From the NCBI RefSeq assembly GCF_002282855.1, contig NZ_NRIR01000004.1, positions 62,001-126,000 on the forward strand: 64,000 nt of DNA. The letters run 5' to 3'. The translations under genes and the position numbers were made by a program. Numbering within the stretch: the stretch's first letter is position 1; every line of letters begins with the position of its first letter. The stretch comes from Paraferrimonas sedimenticola. Its GTDB lineage: Bacteria; Pseudomonadota; Gammaproteobacteria; Enterobacterales; Shewanellaceae. The notes below the pieces were generated by a model. The model worked only from the letters and a program-made list of their open reading frames with translations, had not been told where the DNA came from and made no database searches. This document shows, one piece after another, positions 37,847 through 46,525 of the stretch.

Positions 37847-38404
37847 TTATTTAACTAAGTGCTTGGGCGCAATCAGTGCTGGGTATTGGTCGATGTACAA
37901 CCAATCGGTGTGTTGGCGTGGCGCATGACAAGTTTTGCAAAAGCTGCTGTTTGGGCTGACGTTGGCCTTTGGCTCTGGGTCAAACATGGCCCAACCCCAA
38001 CCATCGCTCCAATGCGGACTAGATACAAAGCGACCGCGCGTGTCTTTGACCATCACAAAGAAAATGTCACTGCCTTGTTGGTGGTAAACCGTGCCCGTGT
38101 TGAGCTTTTCTGCCTTGGCGAACTTGATGTCCTTAAAAAACACAGTGCCATCAGGCCACTCGCCGGTTTGGTTGAAAGCCTCAAGCGCCAGTTTTTGGGT
38201 GTAAATACCGTTGAGGTTTTGCACTTCGCCACCTTCGCCCATCACGGCATTGGTGCCTAGGTGAATCAGCTGAGTTTGAAAGTCTGCAGGAAACGCAATC
38301 TCGCCACTAGCGCTAACTAGCTCTTGGTAGGTATCAGCAGGGTTTGCCAGTTCGGCCATAGCCGAGGCACTTAGCAGGCAGAAACTTAGTACAAGGTGGC
38401 GCAT
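37847..38404 (-). CDS. Cytochrome P460 family c-type haem protein
   Basis: A 185-residue exported protein. The start at 38404 (MRHLVLSFCLLSASAMA) follows TGAGGACAATCCC and gives a clean signal peptide. A single haem-binding CKTCH sits near the C-terminus (156-160). The fold pattern DGTVFFKDIKF, IFFVMVKDTRG and GWGWAMFDP matches the cytochrome P460 domain, whose characterised members oxidise hydroxylamine or bind NO. Whether the unusual lysine-haem crosslink is formed cannot be told. It is convergent with napDAB, hinting at a role in nitrogen-oxide stress. Confidence 0.85.
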   Translation of the reverse strand: MRHLVLSFCLLSASAMAELANPADTYQELVSASGEIAFPADFQTQLIHLGTNAVMGEGGEVQNLNGIYTQKLALEAFNQTGEWPDGTVFFKDIKFAKAEKLNTGTVYHQQGSDIFFVMVKDTRGRFVSSPHWSDGWGWAMFDPEPKANVSPNSSFCKTCHAPRQHTDWLYIDQYPALIAPKHLVK

Positions 38405-38562
38405 TGGGATTGTCCTCATTCAGTGATCGCAAAAGCGAAAGGGGCGCTATTCAAGCGCCAACTGAATGTGAGGTCAATCACAAAATGGCCAGTGGTAAAA
38501 ACTTGCACACTGACCGAATGCTGTTGAACAAGTTTTAGTCCAAACAGACATTAGAGTACTGA

Positions 38563-39300
38563 TTACCAATACTTTTCCACAGTAATCTGGCCCGGTTTAC
38601 GGCGAAGGTTTTTCTGCAACCCTTGCGATTTAAGCCACTCCACCGTCTCTTGAATCATGTCTGGATTACCGCACAGCATGAACTGACAATCGTCTGCCAC
38701 AATCGGACAATCCCATTGACTTTGCAAGACGCCCTGCTCCAGCGCCTGAGGAATTCGCATTCTAAGATTGCCCTCGAAATCCTCTCGAGTGATCAACGGC
38801 TGCCAAGCAAAGCGCTTAGGGGCACGCTGCACAAACTCATCCAGTTGATCGCGATAGGCCAAGTCCTCTTCAAAGCGGGCGCCATAGGCCAAATAAATGC
38901 GCTCGAACTTATCCCAAATGGCTTGCCCTTGCAGCATAGACACAAAGGGCCCGACCGCGGTACCTGTAGCCAACAGCCACAAATTTTTAGCCGCAGGTAC
39001 TTCATCGACCACCAAAAAGCCCGCCGCCTTGGCGCTGACTTGAATGCTGTCACCCGGCTCAAGCTGGTGCAGATTAGGCGACAACTGCCCTTCTTCCACC
39101 TCCACCGCTAGAACCTCAAGAAAGTCAGAGCCTTCGCCATTGACCAGAGAGTAGGCGCGAGCCACGCGTTTTTCGTCTTTAATTTGACTGAGTTTAATGA
39201 ACTGACCGGCGGTGTACGGCGCAATATCCGCATCGATACGCAAGCTAAACAGCTTGTTATTCCAGTCGATGCGTTGCATCACTTTACCTTCAACCCACAT
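38563..39300 (-). CDS. fpr: Ferredoxin/flavodoxin-NADP+ reductase
   Basis: A 245-residue FAD enzyme. The start at 39300 (MWVEGKVMQRIDWNNKLFSL) has AAGAGGATGCG before it; an upstream extension lacks family character. FAD-binding RAYSLVNGEG, NADP-binding LLATGTAVGPFVSML and the end VEKYW, where the terminal Trp covers the flavin, mark bacterial Fpr. It transfers electrons between NADPH and ferredoxin or flavodoxin, serving redox stress and iron-sulfur repair. Confidence 0.93.
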   Translation of the reverse strand: MWVEGKVMQRIDWNNKLFSLRIDADIAPYTAGQFIKLSQIKDEKRVARAYSLVNGEGSDFLEVLAVEVEEGQLSPNLHQLEPGDSIQVSAKAAGFLVVDEVPAAKNLWLLATGTAVGPFVSMLQGQAIWDKFERIYLAYGARFEEDLAYRDQLDEFVQRAPKRFAWQPLITREDFEGNLRMRIPQALEQGVLQSQWDCPIVADDCQFMLCGNPDMIQETVEWLKSQGLQKNLRRKPGQITVEKYW

Positions 39301-39452
39301 AGCGCATCCTCTTGTTAAATCTATGTAACTAGCATACCGATTCGCACAGTCGATGCGAACTTCTTTCGCAAACCAAGGTCGAAACTGACAGATAGCAAAG
39401 CATGTGCTTTTACTCATTCGATTTTCAGCTTCGATTCCAAAAAGGAGACTCC

Positions 39453-40229
39453 ATGGGAGCACCCTCTATACTGCGCAGCGGCATCCTGCTTGCCCTTGTG
39501 GCCGGCGTGGCAGCGTGTCAGCCAAATCCGCCTGCACAGTCCACCACACCTGAAGTACTAACCGGTGAGGTTTACTATCGCGAGAAGATAAAACTGCCTG
39601 AGGATGCCACCCTACAAGTCTATCTCGAAGATGTTTCACTGGCGGACGCTCCCTCGCAAGTGTTAGCGCACGCCGAATTCAACACGGTAAATGCACCGCC
39701 CTACCCGTTTGAGTTTGCAATTCAGAATATCGAATTCAAGAACAATCATAGATACGCACTGCGAGCGCGGATCGAGCACAACGGCCGTTTGATGTACACC
39801 AATGACGAGTACATCGCCGCTTTTGACGAAAACAAACCGCACCGTCAGGTGTTGGTGAAAAGGGTACAAAGCGCCATGGGTAGCTTATATGGAGTACATT
39901 GGCAGTTTGAATCGCTTAGCGATGGCGAACTGGCAAGCGGTGAGCAAGGCAGAGCAGCCTATTTAGAGTTTGACCAAGACCAACAGAAAGTCGGCGGTTT
40001 TAATGGCTGCAACAGCTTTAATGGCGCTATCGAGCAAAAAGGCAAAGCGCTGAGTTTTGGTCTAATGGCCAGCACCATGAAGATGTGTGCCGAGGGCAGC
40101 GAACTTGAGCGTCAAGTATCGACAGTGTTAGGCAAGACCCAGTCGTTCAATGTCAAAGGCCAGCGCCTACAATTGCTTGATGACAAGCAGCAGCCACTGG
40201 CCCAATTAAAGGCGGTAACCAAACCTTAA
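39453..40229 (+). CDS. Lipoprotein with YbaY-like and META/HslJ domains
   Basis: A 258-residue predicted lipoprotein. The start at 39453 has AAGGAGACTCC before it; the signal ends in a VAACQPN lipobox. Residues about 35-140 resemble the YbaY type-III secretion-pilotin-like domain (EVLTGEVYYREKIKLPEDAT, then LQVYLEDVSLADAP). Residues about 148-258 form a META/HslJ domain (VGGFNGCNSFNGAIEQKGKA, MASTMKMCAEG). Such proteins are envelope stress or antibiotic-tolerance factors without known catalysis. It overlaps the 3' end of aroG by four bases. Confidence 0.85.
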   Translation: MGAPSILRSGILLALVAGVAACQPNPPAQSTTPEVLTGEVYYREKIKLPEDATLQVYLEDVSLADAPSQVLAHAEFNTVNAPPYPFEFAIQNIEFKNNHRYALRARIEHNGRLMYTNDEYIAAFDENKPHRQVLVKRVQSAMGSLYGVHWQFESLSDGELASGEQGRAAYLEFDQDQQKVGGFNGCNSFNGAIEQKGKALSFGLMASTMKMCAEGSELERQVSTVLGKTQSFNVKGQRLQLLDDKQQPLAQLKAVTKP

Positions 40230-41281
40230 GCTTGGCGACGCTGGCGCACGGATTGCGCCAACTCAGCCAACACCTGCTCAGTGTCTGGCCAGCCAATACA
40301 GGCATCGGTAATGCTCTGACCGTACGCCAATGGTTGGCCTTCAACCAAATCCTGGCGACCTTCTTCTAAGTGGCTTTCAATCATCACGCCACACAGATTG
40401 CAATTACCCGCGCTAATCTGGCCGGCAATATCACTGCTCACATCCAACTGACGCTTGTATTGCTTGAGGCTATTTGCGTGGGAGAAGTCCACCATAATGT
40501 TGGCGGGCAAACCGGCTTTCTCTAACTCTTGGGTAATCGCGGCCACATCGTCGGCGTGGTAATTCGGCTGCTTACCGCCGCGCAAAATAATGTGGCAGTG
40601 CTCGTTACCCTTAGTGGCGACAATCGCCGAGTGACCGTATTTGGTTACCGACAAGAAATGGTGCGGCGAACTGGCCGAGCCAATGGCGTCGATGGCAATT
40701 TTAATGGTGCCGTCGGTACCGTTCTTAAAGCCCACGGGACAAGACAAACCCGAGGCTAGCTCACGGTGCACCTGAGACTCTGTGGTACGGGCACCAATCG
40801 CGCCCCAACACATGAAATCCGCCACGTACTGCGGGGTGATCATATCCAAAAATTCACCCGCGGTCGGCAAACCCAAGTCATTCAGGTCTAGCAGCAGCTT
40901 GCGCGCCATGCGCAGACCATCGTTGAGTTGGAAGCTGTTGTCCATGTACGGGTCGTTAATAAGCCCCTTCCACCCCACAGTGGTGCGCGGCTTCTCAAAG
41001 TAAACTCGCATCACCACTTCTAAGTCGTCCTTGTATTGTTCGCGCAGCTTAACCAAACGGCGACCGTACTCCATCGCGGCGTCAGTATCGTGAATCGAAC
41101 AAGGTCCAACGATCACTAACAAGCGGTCGTCTTTGCGCGTCAAAATCTTTTGAATCGACGTGCGCGAACCAACGACCGTATCGATGGCGCGCTCGGTGGC
41201 TGGGTATTTTTCGGTGACTGCAATTGGTGGCAGCAACTCTTTAATCCGCTCAATGCGTAAGTCGTGAGTCTTGGCGGTCAT
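40226..41281 (-). CDS. aroG: 3-deoxy-7-phosphoheptulonate (DAHP) synthase, class I
   Basis: A 351-residue enzyme condensing phosphoenolpyruvate and erythrose 4-phosphate at the head of the shikimate pathway. It closely follows E. coli AroG: DLRIERIKELLPPIAV, LLVIVGPCSIHD, RVYFEKPRTTVGWKGLINDP, IGARTTESQVHRELASGLSC, and MVDFSHANSLKQ. The Phe-regulated isozyme is favoured by resemblance, but AroF or AroH type regulation cannot be excluded from sequence. Upstream gap 41282-41399 shows no clear TyrR box. Confidence 0.93.
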   Translation of the reverse strand: MTAKTHDLRIERIKELLPPIAVTEKYPATERAIDTVVGSRTSIQKILTRKDDRLLVIVGPCSIHDTDAAMEYGRRLVKLREQYKDDLEVVMRVYFEKPRTTVGWKGLINDPYMDNSFQLNDGLRMARKLLLDLNDLGLPTAGEFLDMITPQYVADFMCWGAIGARTTESQVHRELASGLSCPVGFKNGTDGTIKIAIDAIGSASSPHHFLSVTKYGHSAIVATKGNEHCHIILRGGKQPNYHADDVAAITQELEKAGLPANIMVDFSHANSLKQYKRQLDVSSDIAGQISAGNCNLCGVMIESHLEEGRQDLVEGQPLAYGQSITDACIGWPDTEQVLAELAQSVRQRRQA

Positions 41282-41399
41282 AATGCTTATTGTCTCTGGA
41301 ATTTTTGCAAGTCACTCACTCTACTCGCAACCCTTTACTCAGTGCAAACCTCAAGCTCACGTTTCACTATTTTTCAACTAGGAAAGGCCTAAAACGCAA

Positions 41400-41426
41400 C
41401 AACCGCGGCCGATTGAGCCGCGGTTG
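41400..41426 (-). terminator. Terminator-like hairpin after the symporter gene
   Basis: A perfect 10-bp stem CAACCGCGGC/GCCGCGGTTG with a 7-base loop, 23 bases past the symporter stop on the minus strand. The trailing sequence is only weakly T-rich. Confidence 0.65.
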
Positions 41427-41448
41427 TAAACAGTGGAGCAAGCTTGAG

Positions 41449-42717
41449 TTAGGCGTTCGCTGTCGCTAACTCTGGCGCTTTTGCCGGTGCGGCTACGGCA
41501 TCGTCTTCACTGCGATCCACAATGGTTACCACAGCACTATCACCCACCACGTTGGCCGAGGTTACGAACATATCAATGATACGGTCTAGTGCGGCCACAA
41601 GGGCAAAGGCTTCGATTGGCAGGCCCATTTGATGAATCAGAACCCCAATCATCACCATACCACCACCGGGTACGCCACCGGCGCCCACTGACAGTAAGAA
41701 GACGAAGAAGGCCAATGCCGGTAGCTGCTCATAGCCAATTGGCGCGCCAAAGGCATTCCCCACAAACACAGCGGCAATCGTGATATAAATCGACACACCG
41801 CCCATGTTCATGGTCGCTCCCAGCGGCACACCAAAGCCCGCGACCGCTGGCTTTACGTTAAGCTTTTCAGTCAGGGTACGCATTGTCACTGGGATAGTGG
41901 CGTTAGAGCTGGCGGTCGATAGCGAGAACAAGAACTGCTCGCGGGTCTTACGGCGAAACTCCGCAGCACTCACATTGGTTTTCCAAGCCACCAGACTTGG
42001 GTACACCACGAAGATCCACAGCACTAGCAGGCTCAAAATTAGGCCAATATAACCCAGTACACTTAGGTAGCTTGATGCTTCTAAAGTGGCACCTAGAGTC
42101 ACCATCAGCGCGAACACACCAATAGGTGCCAGCTGCATCACGACAGTGATCATCTTCATCATGATGGCGTTGGCTTGAGCGAAAAAACGCTGCGCTGGTG
42201 CTGCGGCTTCGCCAAGGCTTTTGATGATGCCGCCAGTTAGCAGTGACATGAAAATGATTTGCAGCATGTTGCCTTCGGCAAAGGCTTGAATTGGGTTATC
42301 CGGAATAATGCCAACAATCAGCTGGATCACATTAGGTAGCTCGGTGGCTGCAATCTCAGCACTGCTCATGCCGGTCAAGTCCAGCCCTCTGCCTGGCTGC
42401 AGCACCATGGCAATCACTAAGGCCACCGAAATGGCAATCAGAGTATTGGCGATATAAAAGCCAAAAGTCTTACCGCCTAGACGACCGAAGGTATTCATGT
42501 CCTTCAAGCCACAAATGCCGTTGACAATACTAAAGAACACCAGAGGGACGACCAGTAGCTTAATCAGGCTGACAAACATGGTGCCGGCACCGCTAGCCAA
42601 CTCCACCACTGTACCGCTGAAGAATTGAATATCGACCAATGCGTATTGAATCAGCGTGCCAAATAACAGACCGATGAAGAGTCCGCCAAAGATCTTGCTG
42701 GAAAGAGAACGAAACAT
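41449..42717 (-). CDS. Dicarboxylate/amino acid:cation symporter (DAACS family)
   Basis: A 422-residue carrier with about eight membrane helices and two re-entrant loops. The family serine-rich loop is SLSTASSNATIPVT and the NMDGT-like region reads GATMNMGGVSIY; VGAGGVPGGGMVM and ALDRIIDMFVTSANVVGDS complete the GltP/DctA/SstT signature. The start at 42717 (MFRSLSSKIFGGL) fits the family N-terminus, though the ribosome site is weak. Probable substrate glutamate, aspartate or C4 dicarboxylates with Na+ or H+; DASS-type specificity is not decided. Confidence 0.9.
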   Translation of the reverse strand: MFRSLSSKIFGGLFIGLLFGTLIQYALVDIQFFSGTVVELASGAGTMFVSLIKLLVVPLVFFSIVNGICGLKDMNTFGRLGGKTFGFYIANTLIAISVALVIAMVLQPGRGLDLTGMSSAEIAATELPNVIQLIVGIIPDNPIQAFAEGNMLQIIFMSLLTGGIIKSLGEAAAPAQRFFAQANAIMMKMITVVMQLAPIGVFALMVTLGATLEASSYLSVLGYIGLILSLLVLWIFVVYPSLVAWKTNVSAAEFRRKTREQFLFSLSTASSNATIPVTMRTLTEKLNVKPAVAGFGVPLGATMNMGGVSIYITIAAVFVGNAFGAPIGYEQLPALAFFVFLLSVGAGGVPGGGMVMIGVLIHQMGLPIEAFALVAALDRIIDMFVTSANVVGDSAVVTIVDRSEDDAVAAPAKAPELATANA

Positions 42718-42816
42718 AATGAAACCCAGTTTTTGTTGATTGCTAACACGCCTCAAGGGCGTTTTTAATAGTTAAATCAATCCTGAATTACCGAGCTTTA
42801 AAACTCAAAACTGCGA

Positions 42817-42832
42817 CGTGATCCAGATCACT
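42817..42832. promoter_or_regulatory. CRP-like site upstream of the symporter
   Basis: CGTGATCCAGATCACT carries perfect GTGA-N6-TCAC half sites, the CRP/FNR-family core. It lies 100 bases before the symporter start, consistent with catabolite control. The rest of the 350-bp gap 42718-43071 is A/T-rich with only the terminator at its end. Confidence 0.65.
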
Positions 42833-43020
42833 TGGCGCCAATTAAAAAGTGAGACACTCATCACGCAACACCATGTTTTAACGGTAATAAATCAACAATA
42901 GCTCGCTTTATTAACCATACAAAAACAAAAGAAACAAAGAGTGCCAAAAATAGTTTTTAAACTCGGAAATTCTAGCCCTTTACGCCAACTTGTTTGTATG
43001 CGTGTTCAATATGCGCACAA

Positions 43021-43045
43021 AAAAGCCCAGCGACTGCTAGGCTTT
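43021..43045 (-). terminator. Terminator of outer-membrane barrel gene 1
   Basis: Eight-base arms with one mismatch (43024-43031, 43036-43043) and loop GACT; on the minus strand they are followed by a T run. It stands 26 bases past the barrel gene stop. Confidence 0.75.
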
Positions 43046-43071
43046 GCATTTACCCGGTTTGGCGAAGTCAA

Positions 43072-43740
43072 TTAGAACCAATACATCAGGCCGAATAAGG
43101 CTTTGTCGTCTGGACGGTTGCCCGCAGCCAAACCGGCGTCAGAGGTGTGGGTGAATCGAACGAATGGGGTTAAGCCAGTACCTGTATTCAGATCGGCTTG
43201 GATCCACTGGCTGGTCCACTCTTGGCGGTTTTGGCGAGCCGCAATTACATCGTTGTCCTGACGGTGCGCAAACACGTCATAGCTGAGTTTCACTCGGCCA
43301 AAGTCATAGCCTATTCCCAAACGGGCACGCTGCTGATCGTCGAACTTGTAGTTGAGGTTGCGATATTCACTCATTGGCTCAGTCAGTTCGACACGCTTGT
43401 CGCCGCTGGTATAACGATACTCAGCTCGTACAAAGGCTTTTTCCAAAAAGGTATAAGTCGCGCGAAGCTGAACTCGGTTCTTGTTCTGCGCGCCGTTCAC
43501 TCCAGCAATGTGCGCTACCGTCGGTGCTATGGTCAAGCCCTCGGTCAGTATGTCTTTGAAGTTATAGCCAAGCCCAAACATGTGATAGCCAATTTCAGAA
43601 GTGGTCTCATAGAAGGCAAAAGCGTTACCAAATGAGGTGCCAATATTGAGCTCGGCAGGCAGGAAATTCTTATCGCCTTGGGCAAAAGCTGCGCTTGATG
43701 CGAACAATCCTAGAAAGACCAGTTTTGATAAATGTTTCAT
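43072..43740 (-). CDS. Outer-membrane beta-barrel protein, tandem paralogue 1
   Basis: A 222-residue exported protein; start at 43740 (MKHLSKLVFLGLFASSAAFA) with a signal peptide ending AFA-Q. The body alternates hydrophobic and polar residues (VQLRATYTFLEKAFVRAEYRY, cut by turns) and ends in GLMYWF, the C-terminal aromatic signal for outer-membrane assembly. It is clearly related to the next gene (shared ETTSEIGYH, LGIGYDFGRV, FVRFTHTSD, DDKALFGL). The size fits a 10-12 strand channel such as KdgM-like or OmpG-like porins, but I cannot name the family with confidence. Confidence 0.75.
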   Translation of the reverse strand: MKHLSKLVFLGLFASSAAFAQGDKNFLPAELNIGTSFGNAFAFYETTSEIGYHMFGLGYNFKDILTEGLTIAPTVAHIAGVNGAQNKNRVQLRATYTFLEKAFVRAEYRYTSGDKRVELTEPMSEYRNLNYKFDDQQRARLGIGYDFGRVKLSYDVFAHRQDNDVIAARQNRQEWTSQWIQADLNTGTGLTPFVRFTHTSDAGLAAGNRPDDKALFGLMYWF

Positions 43741-43788
43741 GTTTGACTCACTCACTGTGGTTAATTTCGAAAGTTTTTGCCCTAAACG

Positions 43789-43818
43789 CAAAACACCTCG
43801 CGAAAGCGAGGTGTTTTA
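43789..43818 (-). terminator. Hairpin in repeat copy A
   Basis: A near-perfect stem AAAACACCTCGC/GCGAGGTGTTTT around GAAA, with T on both flanks. It is part of a segment repeated 170 bp further on. Confidence 0.75.
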
Positions 43819-43862
43819 AGGCCATTGGCTAATATGTTTTTGAGCACTATTAGTCTATCGAG

Positions 43863-43913
43863 AGTTGCGCCGCTGGCTGTGTTTTTATTGACACATCAGG
43901 TGTTTGCGCAACT
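43863..43913. other. Inverted repeat between the barrel genes
   Basis: AGTTGCGC (43863-43870) and GCGCAACT (43906-43913) pair perfectly, with an inner TGTGT/ACACA pairing. It lies in the 100-bp stretch between the two duplicated hairpin segments. Significance unknown. Confidence 0.45.
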
Positions 43914-43959
43914 TCGCCGCTCACTGTGGCGAATCTCGAAAGTTCGTGCCTTAAACGCA

Positions 43960-43987
43960 AAACACCCCGCCGAGGCGAGGTGTTTTA
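43960..43987 (-). terminator. Terminator of outer-membrane barrel gene 2 (repeat copy B)
   Basis: AAAACACCCCGCC/GGCGAGGTGTTTT-type stem, 19 bases past the stop of barrel gene 2, with a T run on the minus strand. Its sequence parallels the hairpin at 43789-43818. Confidence 0.8.
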
Positions 43988-44005
43988 TCAAGTCTGTACT
44001 GGGGT

Positions 44006-44686
44006 TTAGAACCAGTAGCTCAGACCGAATAGGGCTTTGTCGTCAGCTTTGTTCTGAGTCGCCGCGCCACCGTCAGAGGTGTGGATGAAACGAACGAAAG
44101 GAGTAACGCCAGTGCCAGTGTTCAGGTTCAATTGAACTTCTTGAGCAGTCCAGCTACGACGGTTTTCGCGAGCAGCGATGATGTCGTTGGTTTGACGGAA
44201 TGCGAACGCATCGTAAGTTACGTTAACGCGACCGAAGTCGTAACCTAGACCGATACGGCCACGGTGAACATCGTCAAACTTGTCTGCGTTACCACGACCT
44301 GGAGTGCCTTCTGGCAAGGTTTTGTTTTGGTCTTGAGAACCACCGGTGTAACGGTACTCACCACGAACCATCCAGTTCTCAGCGAACTTGTAGGTAGCGC
44401 GGAATTGAGCGCGGTGCTTATCGTCACCACCGTTTACTGCTTTAATGAAAGCGTAGTGAGGAGTCAAAGTCAGACCTTCAACCGCTACGTCACGGAAGTC
44501 ATAACCGATACCAAACTCGTGGTAGCCAACGTCAGAGTTGGTTTCGTAGTATGCGTGCAAGTTGCCTTGCTCACCAAAGGTAGTGCCTACCAATAGCTCA
44601 GCCGCTTTGAAGTTCTCATCACCTGCTGCTTGAGCAGCACCGGCGAAAGCCAAAGAGGCCAACGCTAAACCTAATACTTTTTTCAT
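44006..44686 (-). CDS. Outer-membrane beta-barrel protein, tandem paralogue 2
   Basis: A 226-residue exported protein; start at 44686 (MKKVLGLALASLAFAGAAQA) with a clean signal peptide. It shares with its neighbour the pattern ETNSDVGYHEFGIGYDFRDV, RAQFRATYKF, VRGEYRYTGG, IGLGYDFGRV, FVRFIHTSDGG and the final DDKALFGLSYWF. Predicted 10-12 strand outer-membrane channel, specificity unknown. Codon choice looks more biased to common codons than in paralogue 1, suggesting higher expression. The 44687-44960 gap upstream is A/T-rich with no feature I can name. Confidence 0.78.
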   Translation of the reverse strand: MKKVLGLALASLAFAGAAQAAGDENFKAAELLVGTTFGEQGNLHAYYETNSDVGYHEFGIGYDFRDVAVEGLTLTPHYAFIKAVNGGDDKHRAQFRATYKFAENWMVRGEYRYTGGSQDQNKTLPEGTPGRGNADKFDDVHRGRIGLGYDFGRVNVTYDAFAFRQTNDIIAARENRRSWTAQEVQLNLNTGTGVTPFVRFIHTSDGGAATQNKADDKALFGLSYWF

Positions 44687-44970
44687 GTGAGTCTTTACCC
44701 GTATCAATTTGTTTATCTAGCCGGAATAGACCCCCGACGTGTTGAATTGCAGTGTAGGGTTTTCTAACTGAACCTAAGTTGAACAGTAATTCCTAATATA
44801 CCTGTACGAGATCTCATCTAAAATTACACTAAAGCCAACAAACTCAATAAGTTACATCAAAAGATAGAAGGCTTAACAAGTTCACAAATGAACGGCTGTC
44901 GTTCAGACGCTAAATAACCTTAAAAAAGCTGAGCGATTAAGGAACTTTTATTCAGCTTCAGATACAAAAA

Positions 44971-44992
44971 AGCCCGCCAAGAGCGGCGGGCT
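44971..44992 (-). terminator. Terminator of prfB-lysS
   Basis: A perfect 8-bp stem AGCCCGCC/GGCGGGCT; on the minus strand it is followed by TTTTT. It lies 21 bases past the lysS stop. Confidence 0.9.
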
Positions 44993-45012
44993 TTGCAAGA
45001 ATTGCTGAGATT

Positions 45013-46503
45013 TTAGCTCTGAACACCTTGCGGACGCATGGCAGGGAACAAAATCACATCGCGAATGGTGTGACTGTCGGTAAACAGCATCACCAAGCGG
45101 TCAATACCAATACCTTGTCCTGCAGTAGGCGGTAAACCGTGCTCAAGGGCGGTGATGTAGTCACCGTCGTAGAACATGGCTTCGTCGTCACCCGCGTCTT
45201 TTTGCTCAACCTGGTCCTTAAAGCGCTGGTCCTGGTCTTCAGCGTCGTTAAGCTCGCTAAAGCCGTTGGCAATCTCACGCCCGCCAACGAAGAACTCAAA
45301 GCGGTCGGTAATGAAGGGATCGTTATCGTTGCGACGCGCCAATGGCGAGACTTCGGCTGGATACTCGGTAATAAAGGTAGGCTGAATCAGCTTGTGCTCT
45401 ACCGTCTCTTCAAAGATCTCGGTGATCACTTTGCCCAGACCCCAGCTCTTCTCCACTTCGATGCCCAGACCTTTGGCCACAGCGCTGGCCGCTTCTAATG
45501 TTTCAAGCTGGTCGGCAGTCACACTTGGGTTGTGCTCAAGTACTGAGTCCTTCATTGAGATACGAGCGTACTTAGCGCCAAAGTCGAACTCCACCTCGCC
45601 GTATTTCACTTTGCTGGTACCCAGTACTTGCTGAGTGACGGTTTTCAGCATGGACTCGGTTAGGTCCATCAGGTCGTTGTAATCCGCATAAGCCCAGTAG
45701 AACTCCATCATGGTGAACTCAGGGTTGTGACGCGGCGACAGGCCTTCGTTGCGGAAGTTGCGGTTAATCTCGAATACACGCTCAAAACCACCCACAACCA
45801 GACGCTTAAGGTATAGCTCAGGCGCAATACGCAAGAACATCTCTTGGTCTAGGGCGTTGTGGTGAGTCACAAACGGACGCGCCGAAGCGCCACCTGGAAT
45901 TACCTGCATCATAGGCGTTTCCACTTCCATGAAGTCGTGGTCAGCCATGAAGTTGCGGATCGCGTTGACGATCTTTGAGCGCAACTTAAAGGTAGTGCGC
46001 GTGTCTTCGTTCATGATCAGGTCAACGTAACGCTGACGGTAGCGCTGCTCTTGGTCGGTCAGGCCGTGGAACTTCTCAGGCAATGGACGCAGTGCCTTGG
46101 TCAACAACTGGTACTTGTCCATGTTGACGTACAGGTCGCCTTTGCCCGATTTACACAGTTCACCGGCAACACCAATGATGTCGCCAATGTCCAAACCGCC
46201 AATGGCTTTCAGCTCTTTTTGCACTTCTTTTGGCGCGTAGGCTTGAATGCGGCCAGAGCCATCTTGCAGCACCAAGAAAGGCCCGCGCTTCGCCATGATG
46301 CGACCGGCAACAGCGGCTTGATTGCCCTGCTCGGCCAGTGCTTCTTTGTCGAACTCACCGAATTGCGCTTGCAGGTCGGCGGCTAGGTGCTCGCGGTTAA
46401 AGTCGTTTGGGTGACCATTGGCCTTGCAGCTCTGGCGGATCTTGTCCAGCTTGGCACGACGTTCGGCAATCAGTTTGTTTTCGTCTTGAAGTTGATCTGT
46501 CAT
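45013..46503 (-). CDS. lysS: Lysyl-tRNA synthetase, class II
   Basis: A 496-residue enzyme charging tRNA-Lys. An N-terminal OB-fold anticodon-binding domain ([20 protein letters not shown]) is followed by the class II core: motif 1 near [20 protein letters not shown], motif 2 in [20 protein letters not shown], and motif 3 in [12 protein letters not shown]. It is 22 bases after prfB, the standard prfB-lysS operon. Confidence 0.98.
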   Translation of the reverse strand: MTDQLQDENKLIAERRAKLDKIRQSCKANGHPNDFNREHLAADLQAQFGEFDKEALAEQGNQAAVAGRIMAKRGPFLVLQDGSGRIQAYAPKEVQKELKAIGGLDIGDIIGVAGELCKSGKGDLYVNMDKYQLLTKALRPLPEKFHGLTDQEQRYRQRYVDLIMNEDTRTTFKLRSKIVNAIRNFMADHDFMEVETPMMQVIPGGASARPFVTHHNALDQEMFLRIAPELYLKRLVVGGFERVFEINRNFRNEGLSPRHNPEFTMMEFYWAYADYNDLMDLTESMLKTVTQQVLGTSKVKYGEVEFDFGAKYARISMKDSVLEHNPSVTADQLETLEAASAVAKGLGIEVEKSWGLGKVITEIFEETVEHKLIQPTFITEYPAEVSPLARRNDNDPFITDRFEFFVGGREIANGFSELNDAEDQDQRFKDQVEQKDAGDDEAMFYDGDYITALEHGLPPTAGQGIGIDRLVMLFTDSHTIRDVILFPAMRPQGVQS

Positions 46504-46525
46504 TACAAAGTCTCGTAGGTCACGT

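Noticed and set aside
44687-44960. Gap upstream of barrel gene 2 checked for an RNA gene
   Set aside because: It is A/T-rich with only very short open frames and no convincing structure; probably a regulatory leader.
46051-46386. Open frame on the plus strand opposite lysS
   Set aside because: It is antisense to a highly conserved synthetase gene; composition mirrors that gene.
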